From assembly GCF_040712075.1 (NCBI RefSeq), contig NZ_JBFCVL010000005.1:372001-436000 (forward strand): a DNA stretch of 64,000 bases. The letters are read 5' to 3'. Source of the DNA: Fodinicurvata sp. EGI_FJ10296. GTDB lineage: Bacteria; Pseudomonadota; Alphaproteobacteria; DSM-16000; Inquilinaceae. The stretch's first letter is position 1, and each line of letters opens with the position of its first letter. Positions 33,854 to 43,714 of the stretch are shown here, piece after piece. The notes below the pieces were generated by a model. The model worked only from the letters and a program-made list of their open reading frames with translations. It had not been told where the DNA came from and did no database searches. The position numbers and the translations under genes are program-made.

Positions 33854-34849
33854 ATGGGACCGCCCTTTCAGACCGCGACGTCACTGGCGCAGCCTCATCT
33901 TCTGGCGATCGAGGATCTGAGCGCCGGCGAGATCTCGCTGATCCTCGACACTGCCGACGGTCATGTCGACGCGATTCGCGCTCGCGAAAGCCGCCGCAGC
34001 CGGCTTGCCGGTCAGACGGTCATCAATCTGTTCTTCGAAAACTCCACCCGCACCCGGACATCGTTCGAATTGGCCGCCAAAAGGCTGGGGGCCGAGGTCG
34101 TGAACATGGATGTTGCCGTCAGTTCGATCAAAAAGGGCGAGACCCTGATCGATACGGCGATGACGCTGAACGCGATGCATCCCGATGCCCTGGTGGTGCG
34201 CCACCCCGACAGCGGCTCGGTGAAGCTGCTGGCCCGCAAGGTCGCCGCGAGCGTGATCAACGGCGGCGACGGCAGTCACGAGCATCCGACCCAGGCGCTG
34301 CTTGACGCGCTGACCATCCGCCGGCGCAAGGGGCGTCTGGACGGGCTGACCGTCACGATCTGCGGCGATATTCTGCACAGCAGGGTCGCGCGGTCGAACA
34401 TCCACTTGCTGACGATCATGGGCGCCCGGGTGCGTGCGGTGGCGCCGCCGACGCTGTTGCCCGGCGCGCTCGACCGGCTGGGGGTGGAGGTCTTCACCGA
34501 TATGACCGCCGGCCTGGCCGGGGCGGACATCGTCATGATGCTGCGTCTTCAGCAGGAGCGCATGCAGGGGTCCTACGTGCCCTCGACACGCGAGTATTTC
34601 CACTTTTTCGGTCTGACCTACGAGAAGCTGGCAGCGGCAAAGCCCGACGCGCTGATTCTGCACCCCGGCCCGATGAACCGGGGCGTGGAGATCGACAGTG
34701 CCGTCGCCGACGACATCAGCCGGTCGGCGATTCTCGACCAGGTTGAATTGGGCGTCGCCGTCCGCATGGCATGCCTTGAGTTGCTGCTGAACGGACGAAA
34801 CATCAGCCCCGGTGGGCCGGAACAGGGCCCGGTGGAGGAAAATCGATGA
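33854..34849 (+). CDS. pyrB: Aspartate carbamoyltransferase catalytic subunit
   Basis: A 331-residue ATCase that makes carbamoyl aspartate in pyrimidine synthesis. It shows [20 protein letters not shown] (carbamoyl phosphate loop), [20 protein letters not shown] (80s loop), [20 protein letters not shown] and [14 protein letters not shown]. All catalytic motifs are intact. It overlaps the next gene, a dihydroorotase homologue, by 4 bases, which fits the ATCase-DHOase complexes known from Pseudomonas and others. Confidence 0.97.
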   Translation: MGPPFQTATSLAQPHLLAIEDLSAGEISLILDTADGHVDAIRARESRRSRLAGQTVINLFFENSTRTRTSFELAAKRLGAEVVNMDVAVSSIKKGETLIDTAMTLNAMHPDALVVRHPDSGSVKLLARKVAASVINGGDGSHEHPTQALLDALTIRRRKGRLDGLTVTICGDILHSRVARSNIHLLTIMGARVRAVAPPTLLPGALDRLGVEVFTDMTAGLAGADIVMMLRLQQERMQGSYVPSTREYFHFFGLTYEKLAAAKPDALILHPGPMNRGVEIDSAVADDISRSAILDQVELGVAVRMACLELLLNGRNISPGGPEQGPVEENR

Positions 34850-36171
34850 GCGCCAACCGAACCAACGGCGCCGAAGCACCTGTCGCGCTCGTCAACGGGC
34901 GGGTAATAGATCCGGCAGCCCAGATCGATGCGCCCGGCGGCGTACTGAGCGCCGGCAGGCGGATCGTGGCGGCCGGACCGGATATACGCACCGACACCAT
35001 CCCGGCCGAGGCGCGGGTGATCGATGTCGGCGGCGCCGTGATCGCGCCGGGTCTGGTGGATATGCGCGCGGCACTGGGCGAGCCGGGGCACGAGCACAAG
35101 GAAACGCTGGCGACCGCCAGCCGGGCAGCACTGGCCGGCGGCATCACGGCAATCGCGTGCCTGCCGAACACGATCCCGCCGCTCGACGACGCGCCGGCGA
35201 TCGAGTTCATCGCCCGCCGCGCGCGCGAGAACAAGGGCGTAAAGGTCTTTCCCTATGCGACCGTAACACGGGGAGCGGAAGGCCGCGACCTGACCGAGAT
35301 CGGCCTGCTGCGCGAAGCCGGCGCCGTCGCCTTCACCGACGGAACCCGGGCGGTGGCCGACCCGTTGGTCATGCGCCGTGCGCTGGCGTATGCCAAGGGA
35401 TTTGGCGCCTTGATCGTGCAGCATCCCGAGGAACCGCGGCTGTCGCCATCCGGCGTGATGAACGCCGGCGAGATCGCGACCCGCCTCGGCCTTTCCGGGA
35501 TCGCGCCCCAGGCCGAGGTGATGATGATCGAACGCGACCTGCGGCTGGTCGAGATGACCGGCGCGCGATACCATGCCGCCCATATCTCCACGGCAGAGTC
35601 GGTGCGCGTGATCGCTGCGGCCAAGGCGCGCGGCCTGCCCGTGACCTGCGATACCGCCCCACCCTATTTCGCACTGACAGAAGTCGATGTCGGCGACTAC
35701 AAGACCTTTGCCCGCCTGTCCCCGCCGCTCAGGCGGTTCGAGGACCGGATCGCGATCGCCGAAGGGGTAGCCGACGGCACCATCGATGCGGTGGCATCCG
35801 ACCATCAGCCCCAGGACGAGGACGCAAAACGGCTGCCCTTCGCCCATGCCGCCCCCGGCATGATCGGGCTGGAAACGCTGCTGGCGATCACGCTGCAACT
35901 TCATCACCAGAACGACATGCCGCTTCCGGCCATCGTGCGCCGACTTTCGACCGATCCAGCGGCAATTCTGGGCCTGCCGACCGGAAATCTTTCGCCCGGC
36001 ACGCCGGCCGATATCACGGTCTTCGACCCCGATTCTCCGTGGAAGATCGAGGCTGACCGGCTGAAATCGAAATCGCGCAATACCCTGTTCGACGGCCGCC
36101 CCGTCATGGGGCGGGCGATCATGACCGTCGTCGACGGCCGCATCCTGCACGAGGAAGGCTTATGTTCCTGA
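34846..36171 (+). CDS. pyrC: Dihydroorotase homologue lacking the HxH metal site (PyrC'/PyrX-like)
   Basis: A 441-residue amidohydrolase-fold protein coupled to pyrB. In active dihydroorotases the first metal site reads D-x-H-x-H-L-R-E-P-G; here it reads D72-M-R-A-A-L-G-E-P-G, so both histidines and the substrate-binding arginine are replaced. Other landmarks remain ([42 protein letters not shown]). In Pseudomonas an inactive homologue in this position is a structural partner required by PyrB. I infer the same here; an active dihydroorotase should then be encoded elsewhere. It overlaps plsY by 10 bases. Confidence 0.9.
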   Translation: MSANRTNGAEAPVALVNGRVIDPAAQIDAPGGVLSAGRRIVAAGPDIRTDTIPAEARVIDVGGAVIAPGLVDMRAALGEPGHEHKETLATASRAALAGGITAIACLPNTIPPLDDAPAIEFIARRARENKGVKVFPYATVTRGAEGRDLTEIGLLREAGAVAFTDGTRAVADPLVMRRALAYAKGFGALIVQHPEEPRLSPSGVMNAGEIATRLGLSGIAPQAEVMMIERDLRLVEMTGARYHAAHISTAESVRVIAAAKARGLPVTCDTAPPYFALTEVDVGDYKTFARLSPPLRRFEDRIAIAEGVADGTIDAVASDHQPQDEDAKRLPFAHAAPGMIGLETLLAITLQLHHQNDMPLPAIVRRLSTDPAAILGLPTGNLSPGTPADITVFDPDSPWKIEADRLKSKSRNTLFDGRPVMGRAIMTVVDGRILHEEGLCS

Positions 36172-36842
36172 TCGACCCCATAAGCTGGTCTTTCGCCTGG
36201 CCCTATCTGGCCGCCGCCCTCGCCGGTGGTTACCTTTTAGGCTCCATCCCGTTCGGCATCGTCCTGACGTCGCTGGCCGGGCATAGCGACATCCGCCGCG
36301 AGGGCTCCGGGAATATCGGAGCGACCAACGTCCTGCGGGTGACGGGCAGCAGGCTGCTCGCAGCCGCGGTGCTGATTCTCGATGCCGGCAAGGGGGCCGC
36401 CGCTGTACTGGTGGCGGACTTCCTGTTCGGCCAGGAGATCGCAGTCGTCGCGGGCGTCGGCGCCATGGTCGGCCACATCTTTCCGGTGTGGATCCGATTC
36501 GCCGGCGGCAAGGGCGTGGCAACGGCGCTGGGCACGCTGCTGGCGATCGTCCCGGCTGTTGGCGCTCTTGCCTGTCTCACCTGGCTGCTGGTCGCAGCGA
36601 CGACGCGCTATTCGTCGCTTGCGGCGATCGTGTCGCTGGTGCTGGCGCCGATCTATGCCTGGATACTGTCCTGGATTCCGGTGAACGGCGCCTATCTCGC
36701 CGATCCGCAGCTTCGGGATCTGGCGATCGTCATTGCCGTGCTGGTGCTGATCCGCCACGTCGGCAATATCGTCCGCCTGCTGCGCGGCACTGAGAGCCGC
36801 ATCGGACAGAAATCAAAAGTCGGTCCCGGTTCCGAAACGTGA
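36162..36842 (+). CDS. plsY: Acyl-phosphate:glycerol-3-phosphate acyltransferase PlsY
   Basis: A 226-residue inner-membrane enzyme that starts phospholipid synthesis by acylating glycerol 3-phosphate. The three motifs are present: SGNIGATNVLRVTG (motif 1, near residue 48), RFAGGKGVATALGTLL (motif 2) and RHVGNIVRLLRGTE (motif 3). Five or so membrane segments are visible. The short C-terminal tail is polar. Overlap with the pyrC-like gene shows co-transcription, an order common in alphaproteobacteria. Confidence 0.95.
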   Translation: MFLIDPISWSFAWPYLAAALAGGYLLGSIPFGIVLTSLAGHSDIRREGSGNIGATNVLRVTGSRLLAAAVLILDAGKGAAAVLVADFLFGQEIAVVAGVGAMVGHIFPVWIRFAGGKGVATALGTLLAIVPAVGALACLTWLLVAATTRYSSLAAIVSLVLAPIYAWILSWIPVNGAYLADPQLRDLAIVIAVLVLIRHVGNIVRLLRGTESRIGQKSKVGPGSET

Positions 36843-36971
36843 CGCTACCCGTCTATTTCCCGTCCTGATCGTATCTTCGTCTTGAATATTGCCCGTATTG
36901 CGGGTATTCGCCATGCTCACGAATGCCGGCCCGGTCGGCCCCCCATTGTGACGCAAGGCGAAGACCCGACG

Positions 36972-38153
36972 ATGAGTGCCAATCCGCAGAAGCTGCGTAC
37001 ATTGCCGCGAAACGAACGACTGGCGTGGCTGCGCCTCTGGCGGTCGGACAGGGTCGGGCCGATCACCTTCGATCATTTGCTGCGGCAATTCGGCACGGCC
37101 GAACGAGCCGTCGCACAGTTGCCGGAACACGCGCGCAATGCCGGGCTCAAACATGCCGGCGCCTGCACGAGAGCCGCCGCCGAGCGGGAACTTGACGCCG
37201 TGGAACGTCTGGGCGGCCGGATCGTCGCCATGCCGGAACAAGACTATCCGCCGATGCTGCGCCGGGTTGCGAACGCACCGCGAATGCTCACCATACTTGG
37301 CAACGCTCATGTCCTTCGCCGGCCGACGGTTGCGATCGTTGGCGCCCGCAATGCCTCGTCGAACGGGCTGAGCCAGGCCCGGCGCCTCGCGGGGGAGCTT
37401 TCCGATGCCGGCTATCTGGTCGCTTCGGGTCTGGCGCGGGGGATCGACACCGCCGCTCATCGCGGCGCCCTGACCGGTGGCACGGCCGCCGTCGTCGCCG
37501 GCGGTGCCGACGTAATCTATCCACCGGAAAACGAGGCACTGCATGCCCAGATCATCGACATGGGCGCCGTCATTGCCGAAATGCCGGTGGGACTCAAGCC
37601 CCAGGGCCGCCATTTCCCCCGGCGGAACAAGATCATCGCCGGCATGGCCGTGGGCACGGTCGTCGTCGAAGCTGCAACGCGCTCGGGTTCACTGATCACT
37701 GCAAAAGACGCCGTGGAAATCGGCCGCGAGGTTTTCGCCGTGCCCGGTTCTCCGCTCGATCCGCGCAGTGACGGCGCCAACGATCTGATCCGCAACGGCG
37801 CCACTCTGGCCCGCAATGCCGCAGACATACTGGAGGTGCTGGCACCGATGTCCGAGAACGGTCTGAACGACAATGCCCGCGACCTGTTGAGCGACCCGGT
37901 GGATGCCCTGCTGCCGCCATCGGACGATGCCGTTTTCGCCCGCGCCGTCGACCCTTCGGCTCTGGCCGATGTCCGCAAGACGGTCGCGTCGTTGCTGTCG
38001 CCGTCCCCGACGCCGGTTGACGAACTGATCAGAGACTGTCAATTCTCTGCAGCCGAAGTGCACACCGTGCTTTCCGAGATGGAACTGGCCGGCCGGGCGG
38101 AATTGTTGGCCGGTGCGCGGGTTATGTTGATAAAGGAACCGGATGTTTTCTGA
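36972..38153 (+). CDS. dprA: DNA processing protein DprA
   Basis: A 393-residue DprA that loads RecA on incoming single-stranded DNA during transformation. A SAM-like helical part (WLRLWRSDRVGPITFDHLLR) precedes the Rossmann domain with TVAIVGARNASSNGLSQARR, LVASGLARGIDTAAHRGALT, AGGADVIYPPENEALHAQI and RRNKIIAGMAVGTVVVEAAT. A winged-helix tail (PTPVDELIRDCQFSAAEVHT) closes it. The start at ATG 36972 is chosen; the frame is open 30 codons upstream to a TTG without family similarity. Confidence 0.93.
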   Translation: MSANPQKLRTLPRNERLAWLRLWRSDRVGPITFDHLLRQFGTAERAVAQLPEHARNAGLKHAGACTRAAAERELDAVERLGGRIVAMPEQDYPPMLRRVANAPRMLTILGNAHVLRRPTVAIVGARNASSNGLSQARRLAGELSDAGYLVASGLARGIDTAAHRGALTGGTAAVVAGGADVIYPPENEALHAQIIDMGAVIAEMPVGLKPQGRHFPRRNKIIAGMAVGTVVVEAATRSGSLITAKDAVEIGREVFAVPGSPLDPRSDGANDLIRNGATLARNAADILEVLAPMSENGLNDNARDLLSDPVDALLPPSDDAVFARAVDPSALADVRKTVASLLSPSPTPVDELIRDCQFSAAEVHTVLSEMELAGRAELLAGARVMLIKEPDVF

Positions 38154-38208
38154 ATCCCCCAGAGCGATGACGATCCGGGTCGTCCACAACAGAAACGGGC
38201 GCTGATCA

Positions 38209-41058
38209 TTGTCGGGCGAAAATCTCGTTATCGTTGAATCCCCGGCGAAAGCCAAAACGATCAACAAGTACCTCGGCAGCGGGTACAAGGTCCTGGCCAG
38301 CTATGGCCATGTCCGGGACCTGCCGCCGAAGGACGGGTCCGTGCGACCGGACGACGACTTCGCCATGGAGTGGGAACTCGGCGATCGGTCGAAGAAGCAC
38401 GTCTCGGAAATCGCCGAAGCGGCGAAGGGCGCGGATATCGTCTATCTCGCGACTGACCCGGATCGCGAAGGCGAAGCAATTTCGTGGCACGTGCAGGAAG
38501 TCCTGCGGAGTCGGCGCGGCCTGGCCAAGACATCGTTCAAGCGGATCGTCTTCAACGAAATCACCTCCAGCGCCGTCAATGCGGCGATCGCAAATCCGCG
38601 CGAAGTGAACCAGGAGCTGGTCGAAGCCTATCTGGCCCGGCGCGCACTGGATTACCTCGTCGGCTTCACGCTGTCGCCGGTGCTGTGGCGCAAGCTGCCC
38701 GGCGCCAAGTCGGCCGGCCGCGTACAGTCAGTCGCCCTGCGGCTGATCTGCGAGCGCGAAGCCGAGATCGAGGACTTTCGGCCGCGCGAATACTGGAGCA
38801 TCGAAACGCGCCACACTACGGTCGAGGGGCAGCCGTTCGGCGCCCGATTGACCCATGCCGACGGCAAGAAGCTCGACCGGTTCGATATACCGGACGAGAA
38901 AACGGCTACCGAACTGACGGAACGCCTGCGCGCCCAGAGTTTCGGCATCGCCAAGGTCGAGCGCAAGGAAGCCAAGCGCAACCCCTACCCACCATTCACG
39001 ACCTCGACCCTGCAGCAGGAAGCATCCCGCAAACTGGGATTCTCCGCCAGCCAGACAATGCGCGTAGCGCAGCGCCTGTATGAGGGCATCTCCCTGGATG
39101 GCGAGACGGTCGGGCTGATCACCTATATGCGGACCGACGGCATCCAGTTGGCCCAGGAAGCCATCACCCAGACCCGGTCCGTCATCGCCAGGAGTTTCGG
39201 CGACAATTACGTCCCGTCCAGCCCGCGGGTCTATAAATCCAAGGCGAAAAATGCGCAGGAAGCGCACGAGGCGATCCGGCCAACGGATCCGGCGCGCAGC
39301 CCGGACAAGGTCCGGCGATTCCTCGATTCCGACCAGGCACGCCTCTACGATCTCATCTGGAAGCGCACGATCGCCTGCCAGATGGAAAGCGCCATCCTGG
39401 ATCAGGTGGCCGTCGATCTGATCTCCGCCGACAAGTCATTGACGCTCCGTGCCACCGGATCGATCGTAAAATTCGACGGCTTTCTGCGCGTCTACACCGA
39501 AGACCGCGACGACCCCGCCGACGACGAAAAAGAGAACGACGAGCGCCGCCTGCCGCCGATGGCCGAAGGTCAGGACGCGCCGCTCAAGGCCGTCGACCCG
39601 AACCAGCATTTCACCCAGCCGCCCCCCCGATACACCGAAGCAAGCCTGGTGAAGCGGCTGGAGGAACTTGGCATCGGCCGCCCGTCGACCTATGCCAGCA
39701 TCATCCAGGTGCTTCAGGACCGCGATTATGTGCGGATCGAGAAGAAGCGCTTCTATCCCGAAGATCGCGGCCGGATCGTCACCGCCTTCCTGCAGAGCTA
39801 TTTCCACCGCTATGTGGAATATGACTTCACCGCGTCCATGGAAGAGCGTCTGGACGATATCTCGGGCGGGCATATCGACTGGAAAACGGTTCTACGAGAA
39901 TTCTGGGTCGAATTTCACCGGGCGATCGAACAGACCAAGGACCTGAAAGTCTCGGACGTCATCGATGCCCTGGATCGCGATCTCGGCCCCCATTTCTTCC
40001 CTCCACAGGAGAATGGCGCGGATCCGCGCCGCTGCCCGAGCTGTGCCGACGGTCGGCTCGGTCTGAAACTGGCGCGGACGGGCGCCTTCATCGGCTGCTC
40101 CAACTATCCCGATTGCAGATTCACCCGGCCGCTGGAAGTCGTCGATGCCGAAAAGATCGCCGAGGGCGAGGCGTTCCCGCGTCATGTCGGTACAGACCCG
40201 GAATCGGGCCTCGACGTCACGGTTCGCAAGGGCCCGTTCGGCTTTTATCTGCAACTCGGCGAAGCAACCGAAGATCAGAAGCCCAAGCGCGCGTCGCTGC
40301 CGAAAAACTACGAGCCGCTGACCGTCGATCTGGAAACCGCGCTGGCCCTGCTGGCCCTGCCGCGCACCGTCGGCAACCATCCCGAAGATCAGAAGACGAT
40401 TTCGGCCGGTATCGGCCGCTTCGGACCTTATGTCCGTCACGCAGGCACCTACAAATCGATTCCCGCTGACGAAGATGTCCTGACCATCGGGATGAATCGC
40501 GCGGTCCAGCTTCTGTCCGAGGCGACTCCCCGCAAGCAGGCCGAACCGTTGCGCGAACTGGGCGCCCATCCCGAGGATGGCGAACCCGTCGGGATCTTCA
40601 AGGGCCGCTATGGGCCCTATGTGAAGCATGGCAAGGTCATGGCATCGCTGCCCAAAGGCACTGAGCCCGATGAGCTGACAATGGATTCCGCCGTTACCCT
40701 GATTGAGGCCAAACGGGCATCGGCTGGCAAGGGCAAGGCAACGAAGTCGAAAGCAGCCAAAACGGGGACTGCGAAAACGGGGACGGCCAAAAAGGCCGGA
40801 ACCAGAACGGCAGCGACCAAGACGGCGGCGACCAAGACGGCGGCGACCAAGACGGCGGCGACCAAGACGGGGGCCGCCAAGAAGCCTGCGGCAAAGAAAG
40901 CGGCTGGCGCGAAAGCGGGAAACGTAAAAACCGCAGCCAGCAAAACGGGGGCCTCGACAGCCGGCACCAAAAGCGCCACCTCCAAAAAGACGGCAGCGAA
41001 ACCGGGTCCGGCCCAGGCTGGTGGCGATGCGGTCAGCGCCGACACCGAAGAGAGCTAA
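38209..41058 (+). CDS. topA: DNA topoisomerase I
   Basis: A 949-residue type IA topoisomerase that relaxes negative supercoils. The N-terminal TOPRIM domain holds ENLVIVESPAKAKTINKYLG and YLATDPDREGEAISWHVQEV. The active-site tyrosine is Y306 in GLITYMRTDG. A single C4 zinc finger (CPSC and CSNYPDC, about residues 608-640) is followed by topo C-terminal repeats (VTVRKGPFGFYLQLG, IGRFGPYVRHAGTYKSIP, IFKGRYGPYVKHGKVMASLP). From about residue 830 it ends in a Lys/Ala/Thr-rich basic tail that includes four identical 5-residue repeats. The start is TTG; no better start is visible. It follows dprA by 55 bases. Confidence 0.96.
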   Translation: MSGENLVIVESPAKAKTINKYLGSGYKVLASYGHVRDLPPKDGSVRPDDDFAMEWELGDRSKKHVSEIAEAAKGADIVYLATDPDREGEAISWHVQEVLRSRRGLAKTSFKRIVFNEITSSAVNAAIANPREVNQELVEAYLARRALDYLVGFTLSPVLWRKLPGAKSAGRVQSVALRLICEREAEIEDFRPREYWSIETRHTTVEGQPFGARLTHADGKKLDRFDIPDEKTATELTERLRAQSFGIAKVERKEAKRNPYPPFTTSTLQQEASRKLGFSASQTMRVAQRLYEGISLDGETVGLITYMRTDGIQLAQEAITQTRSVIARSFGDNYVPSSPRVYKSKAKNAQEAHEAIRPTDPARSPDKVRRFLDSDQARLYDLIWKRTIACQMESAILDQVAVDLISADKSLTLRATGSIVKFDGFLRVYTEDRDDPADDEKENDERRLPPMAEGQDAPLKAVDPNQHFTQPPPRYTEASLVKRLEELGIGRPSTYASIIQVLQDRDYVRIEKKRFYPEDRGRIVTAFLQSYFHRYVEYDFTASMEERLDDISGGHIDWKTVLREFWVEFHRAIEQTKDLKVSDVIDALDRDLGPHFFPPQENGADPRRCPSCADGRLGLKLARTGAFIGCSNYPDCRFTRPLEVVDAEKIAEGEAFPRHVGTDPESGLDVTVRKGPFGFYLQLGEATEDQKPKRASLPKNYEPLTVDLETALALLALPRTVGNHPEDQKTISAGIGRFGPYVRHAGTYKSIPADEDVLTIGMNRAVQLLSEATPRKQAEPLRELGAHPEDGEPVGIFKGRYGPYVKHGKVMASLPKGTEPDELTMDSAVTLIEAKRASAGKGKATKSKAAKTGTAKTGTAKKAGTRTAATKTAATKTAATKTAATKTGAAKKPAAKKAAGAKAGNVKTAASKTGASTAGTKSATSKKTAAKPGPAQAGGDAVSADTEES
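40811..40870 (+). repeat. 15-bp tandem repeat (4 copies) in the topA basic tail
   Basis: Four consecutive 15-base units, (c)(a/g)GCGACCAAGACGG, encode repeated TKTAA. Only one base differs in the first copy. Such in-frame repeats can change copy number by slippage and alter tail length. Confidence 0.9.
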
Positions 41059-41133
41059 GCATCATCGAGAGTTCCCGGGAGAACGGACGGCACAGGTCGC
41101 TTTTCGGCTTCCCGACAGATTAGGATTACCGTT

Positions 41134-43488
41134 TTGACAACCGACGGGAACGGATTCCCGACACGCGAGCAGATCATCGACTTCGTCACCCGAAGCAACG
41201 AGCCGGTAACGAAGCGTGAGATCGCACGCGCCTTCAATATCCGGGGCGACGACCGGCGAACGCTGAAGGCGACGCTCAAGGAAATGGAGCGCGATGGATC
41301 GCTGGACCGAACCCGCGGCAAAGCGCTGTCGACACCCGGGCAACTGCCACCGGTCCTCGTCGCTCTGGTGGAATCAATTGACGCCGACGGGGAATTGATC
41401 GCCCGGCCGATGACATGGAACCAGGAAGGCCCTCCGCCGCGCATATTCCTGTCGCCGGACGGACGCGGCCACGCGCGGCTTTCCAAAGGCGACAAGGCGC
41501 TGATACGCATCCGCGAGTTGGAACCGCCCCCGGAAAATGGCGACTCTACCGACGAGACCCCCCTCTACGAAGGCAGTGTGATCCGGATTCTGGCGGATTC
41601 ACAGGCATCGCGCGACGTGGTCGGCATATTTCACGCCTCGCGCGAGGGTGGCCGGATATCACCTGCGACGCGCGGACGGGCCGACGATCTTGCCGTATCC
41701 GAGCGCGACCGATTGGGGGCCGAGGACGGCGATATCGTCGTCGCCGAAATCCCGACAAGTGGTGGCATGGGGCGGGAACCAGGTCGTCGGCCGCGACAGG
41801 CGATTGTCCGCGAACGGCTCGGCCACCGCGATGACCCGGCGGCAATAACAGAGATCGCGATACGATCGGCGGAGATTCCCACGGCGTTTCCCGACGCCGC
41901 GCTCCGACAGGCCTCGGATAGCGCCGTTCCACCGCTGGAGGGCCGGACCGACCTGCGGACCCTGCCTCTGGTGACGATCGACGGTGCTGACGCGCGCGAC
42001 TTCGATGATGCCGTTCATGCCTGTCCGGACGACAAGCCGGACAATCCCGACGGTTGGCTCATCACGGTGGCAATCGCCGACGTCGCCGCCTATGTTCCCG
42101 CCGGTTCGCCACTGGATACCGAAGCGTTCAACCGTGGCAACAGCTGCTATTTCCCCAACCGGGTGGTCCCGATGCTGCCGGAGGCGCTGTCGAACGGCGT
42201 CTGCTCACTGGTACCCGGCGAAGACCGTGCCTGCATCGCCGTACGCATGCGCATCGCTTCCAGCGGCAGATTGCTGGACCATCGCTTCATGCGCGGGCTG
42301 ATGCGATCTCAGGCCCGCCTGACCTACGAACAGGTCCAGTCGGCCCGAAACGGCCTGCCGGACGACACGACATCATCGCTGGGGGAAAGCGTGATCGATC
42401 CGCTCTACGGAGCATTCAGCGCGCTGGCCGCCGCGCGTGATGCGCGTGGAACGCTCGATCTCGACCTTCCCGAACATGTCGTCAGCATTGTCGAGGATGG
42501 ACCAGCCGCCGGTACCGTTGCCGGTATTGGTCTGCGCGCGCGTCTCGACAGCCATAAGCTGATCGAGGAATTCATGATCGCGGCGAACGTCGCGGCGGCA
42601 GAGACGCTGGTCGGCAAGCGCGTGCCGTGCCTGTTCCGGGTACACGACAGTCCCGACCAGACACGTCTGGAGGCATTGCGCGAGTTTCTGCAGCCTCTTG
42701 GCTATTCTCTCAAGGCGGGACCGGTTGAACGGCCGGGGGCTTTTGCCCATATACTTTCACAGGCGTCGGGCCGGCCCGAAGCCGATGTCGTCAACCAGAT
42801 GATCCTTCGCAGTCAGGCGCAGGCCAATTACAGTCCCGACAATATCGGCCATTTCGGCCTCGCCCTGCCCCAATACGCCCATTTCACGTCGCCGATCCGC
42901 CGCTATGCCGATTTGACCGTCCACCGGGGTCTGATCCGGGCGTTGGGCCTGGGCCCGGACGGAGCGCCCGACGCAGAACTGGAGCGTCTGGAACCCATCG
43001 GCGAGCACATTTCACTCACCGAACGGCGTGCTGCGCAAGCGGAACGCGATGCCGTGGATCGCTTTGTCGCCGCCTATCTCGGCGACCGGGTCGGCACCGA
43101 ATTTGCCGGCCGCATATCCGGCGTCACCCGATTCGGCCTGTTCGTTTCGCTGCAGGATACCGGCGCGGATGGGCTCGTACCGATTTCGACTCTGCCTGAC
43201 GACTACTACGATCATGATGAGCACGCTCACGCCTTGATCGGCCGACGATGGGGACTGATATTCCGTTTGGGTGCCTCGGTGAAGGTCAAGCTGGTCGAGG
43301 CCGACCCGATGACGGGTTCGACGCTCTTTTCGCTGATGGATGCCAAGGAAGGGGCGGACCCGTTCGAGGGGGTCCTGCCGACCCCGTCGCGCCATGCTCC
43401 CGCTGGCCGCCGGGCTGCGACAAAAAGGCCGATCAAGCGCAGCGCGAGTCGCACGAAACGGCAACCCGGAAAACGTCGAAAACCGTAG
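41134..43488 (+). CDS. rnr: Ribonuclease R
   Basis: A 784-residue 3'-5' exoribonuclease. Residues 10-55 form a winged helix (EPVTKREIARAFNIRGDDRR). Cold-shock domains follow. The RNB catalytic domain has DGADARDFDDAVHACPDD near residue 285, then FNRGNSCYFPNRVVPMLPEA, and YAHFTSPIRRYADLTVHRGL. An S1 domain (FAGRISGVTRFGLFVSLQDT) and a basic tail end the protein. The start codon is TTG; no ATG occurs near the expected start. It follows topA by 75 bases on the same strand. Confidence 0.95.
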   Translation: MTTDGNGFPTREQIIDFVTRSNEPVTKREIARAFNIRGDDRRTLKATLKEMERDGSLDRTRGKALSTPGQLPPVLVALVESIDADGELIARPMTWNQEGPPPRIFLSPDGRGHARLSKGDKALIRIRELEPPPENGDSTDETPLYEGSVIRILADSQASRDVVGIFHASREGGRISPATRGRADDLAVSERDRLGAEDGDIVVAEIPTSGGMGREPGRRPRQAIVRERLGHRDDPAAITEIAIRSAEIPTAFPDAALRQASDSAVPPLEGRTDLRTLPLVTIDGADARDFDDAVHACPDDKPDNPDGWLITVAIADVAAYVPAGSPLDTEAFNRGNSCYFPNRVVPMLPEALSNGVCSLVPGEDRACIAVRMRIASSGRLLDHRFMRGLMRSQARLTYEQVQSARNGLPDDTTSSLGESVIDPLYGAFSALAAARDARGTLDLDLPEHVVSIVEDGPAAGTVAGIGLRARLDSHKLIEEFMIAANVAAAETLVGKRVPCLFRVHDSPDQTRLEALREFLQPLGYSLKAGPVERPGAFAHILSQASGRPEADVVNQMILRSQAQANYSPDNIGHFGLALPQYAHFTSPIRRYADLTVHRGLIRALGLGPDGAPDAELERLEPIGEHISLTERRAAQAERDAVDRFVAAYLGDRVGTEFAGRISGVTRFGLFVSLQDTGADGLVPISTLPDDYYDHDEHAHALIGRRWGLIFRLGASVKVKLVEADPMTGSTLFSLMDAKEGADPFEGVLPTPSRHAPAGRRAATKRPIKRSASRTKRQPGKRRKP

Positions 43489-43714
43489 TGTGAACCGCGT
43501 GAGGCGGCAAATGCGCGGCCAATCCGCGATTCGGCACGATAACGTGCACGGGCGGCAACTGGCGGCCATGGGCGGTTCGCCATCCGGTCGCGTCCCGGGC
43601 CGTCGATTTTCGGTCCCGTCGAATTACGAGACCACTTAACCTTTTGCAGCTAAGATACTAAACTTATTATTGGATGGTTCAACGCGAACCGCCCCTACAG
43701 ATGGGTTGAGCACC

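Noticed and set aside
40811-40870. CRISPR-like or other regulatory array
   Set aside because: The units are contiguous 15-mers without spacers and lie in frame inside topA.
43670-43714. Longer start (TTG 43670) for the S41 protease
   Set aside because: It would place an acidic 15-residue extension before a lipoprotein signal and its start codon overlaps a possible -10 box; GTG 43715 is more likely.
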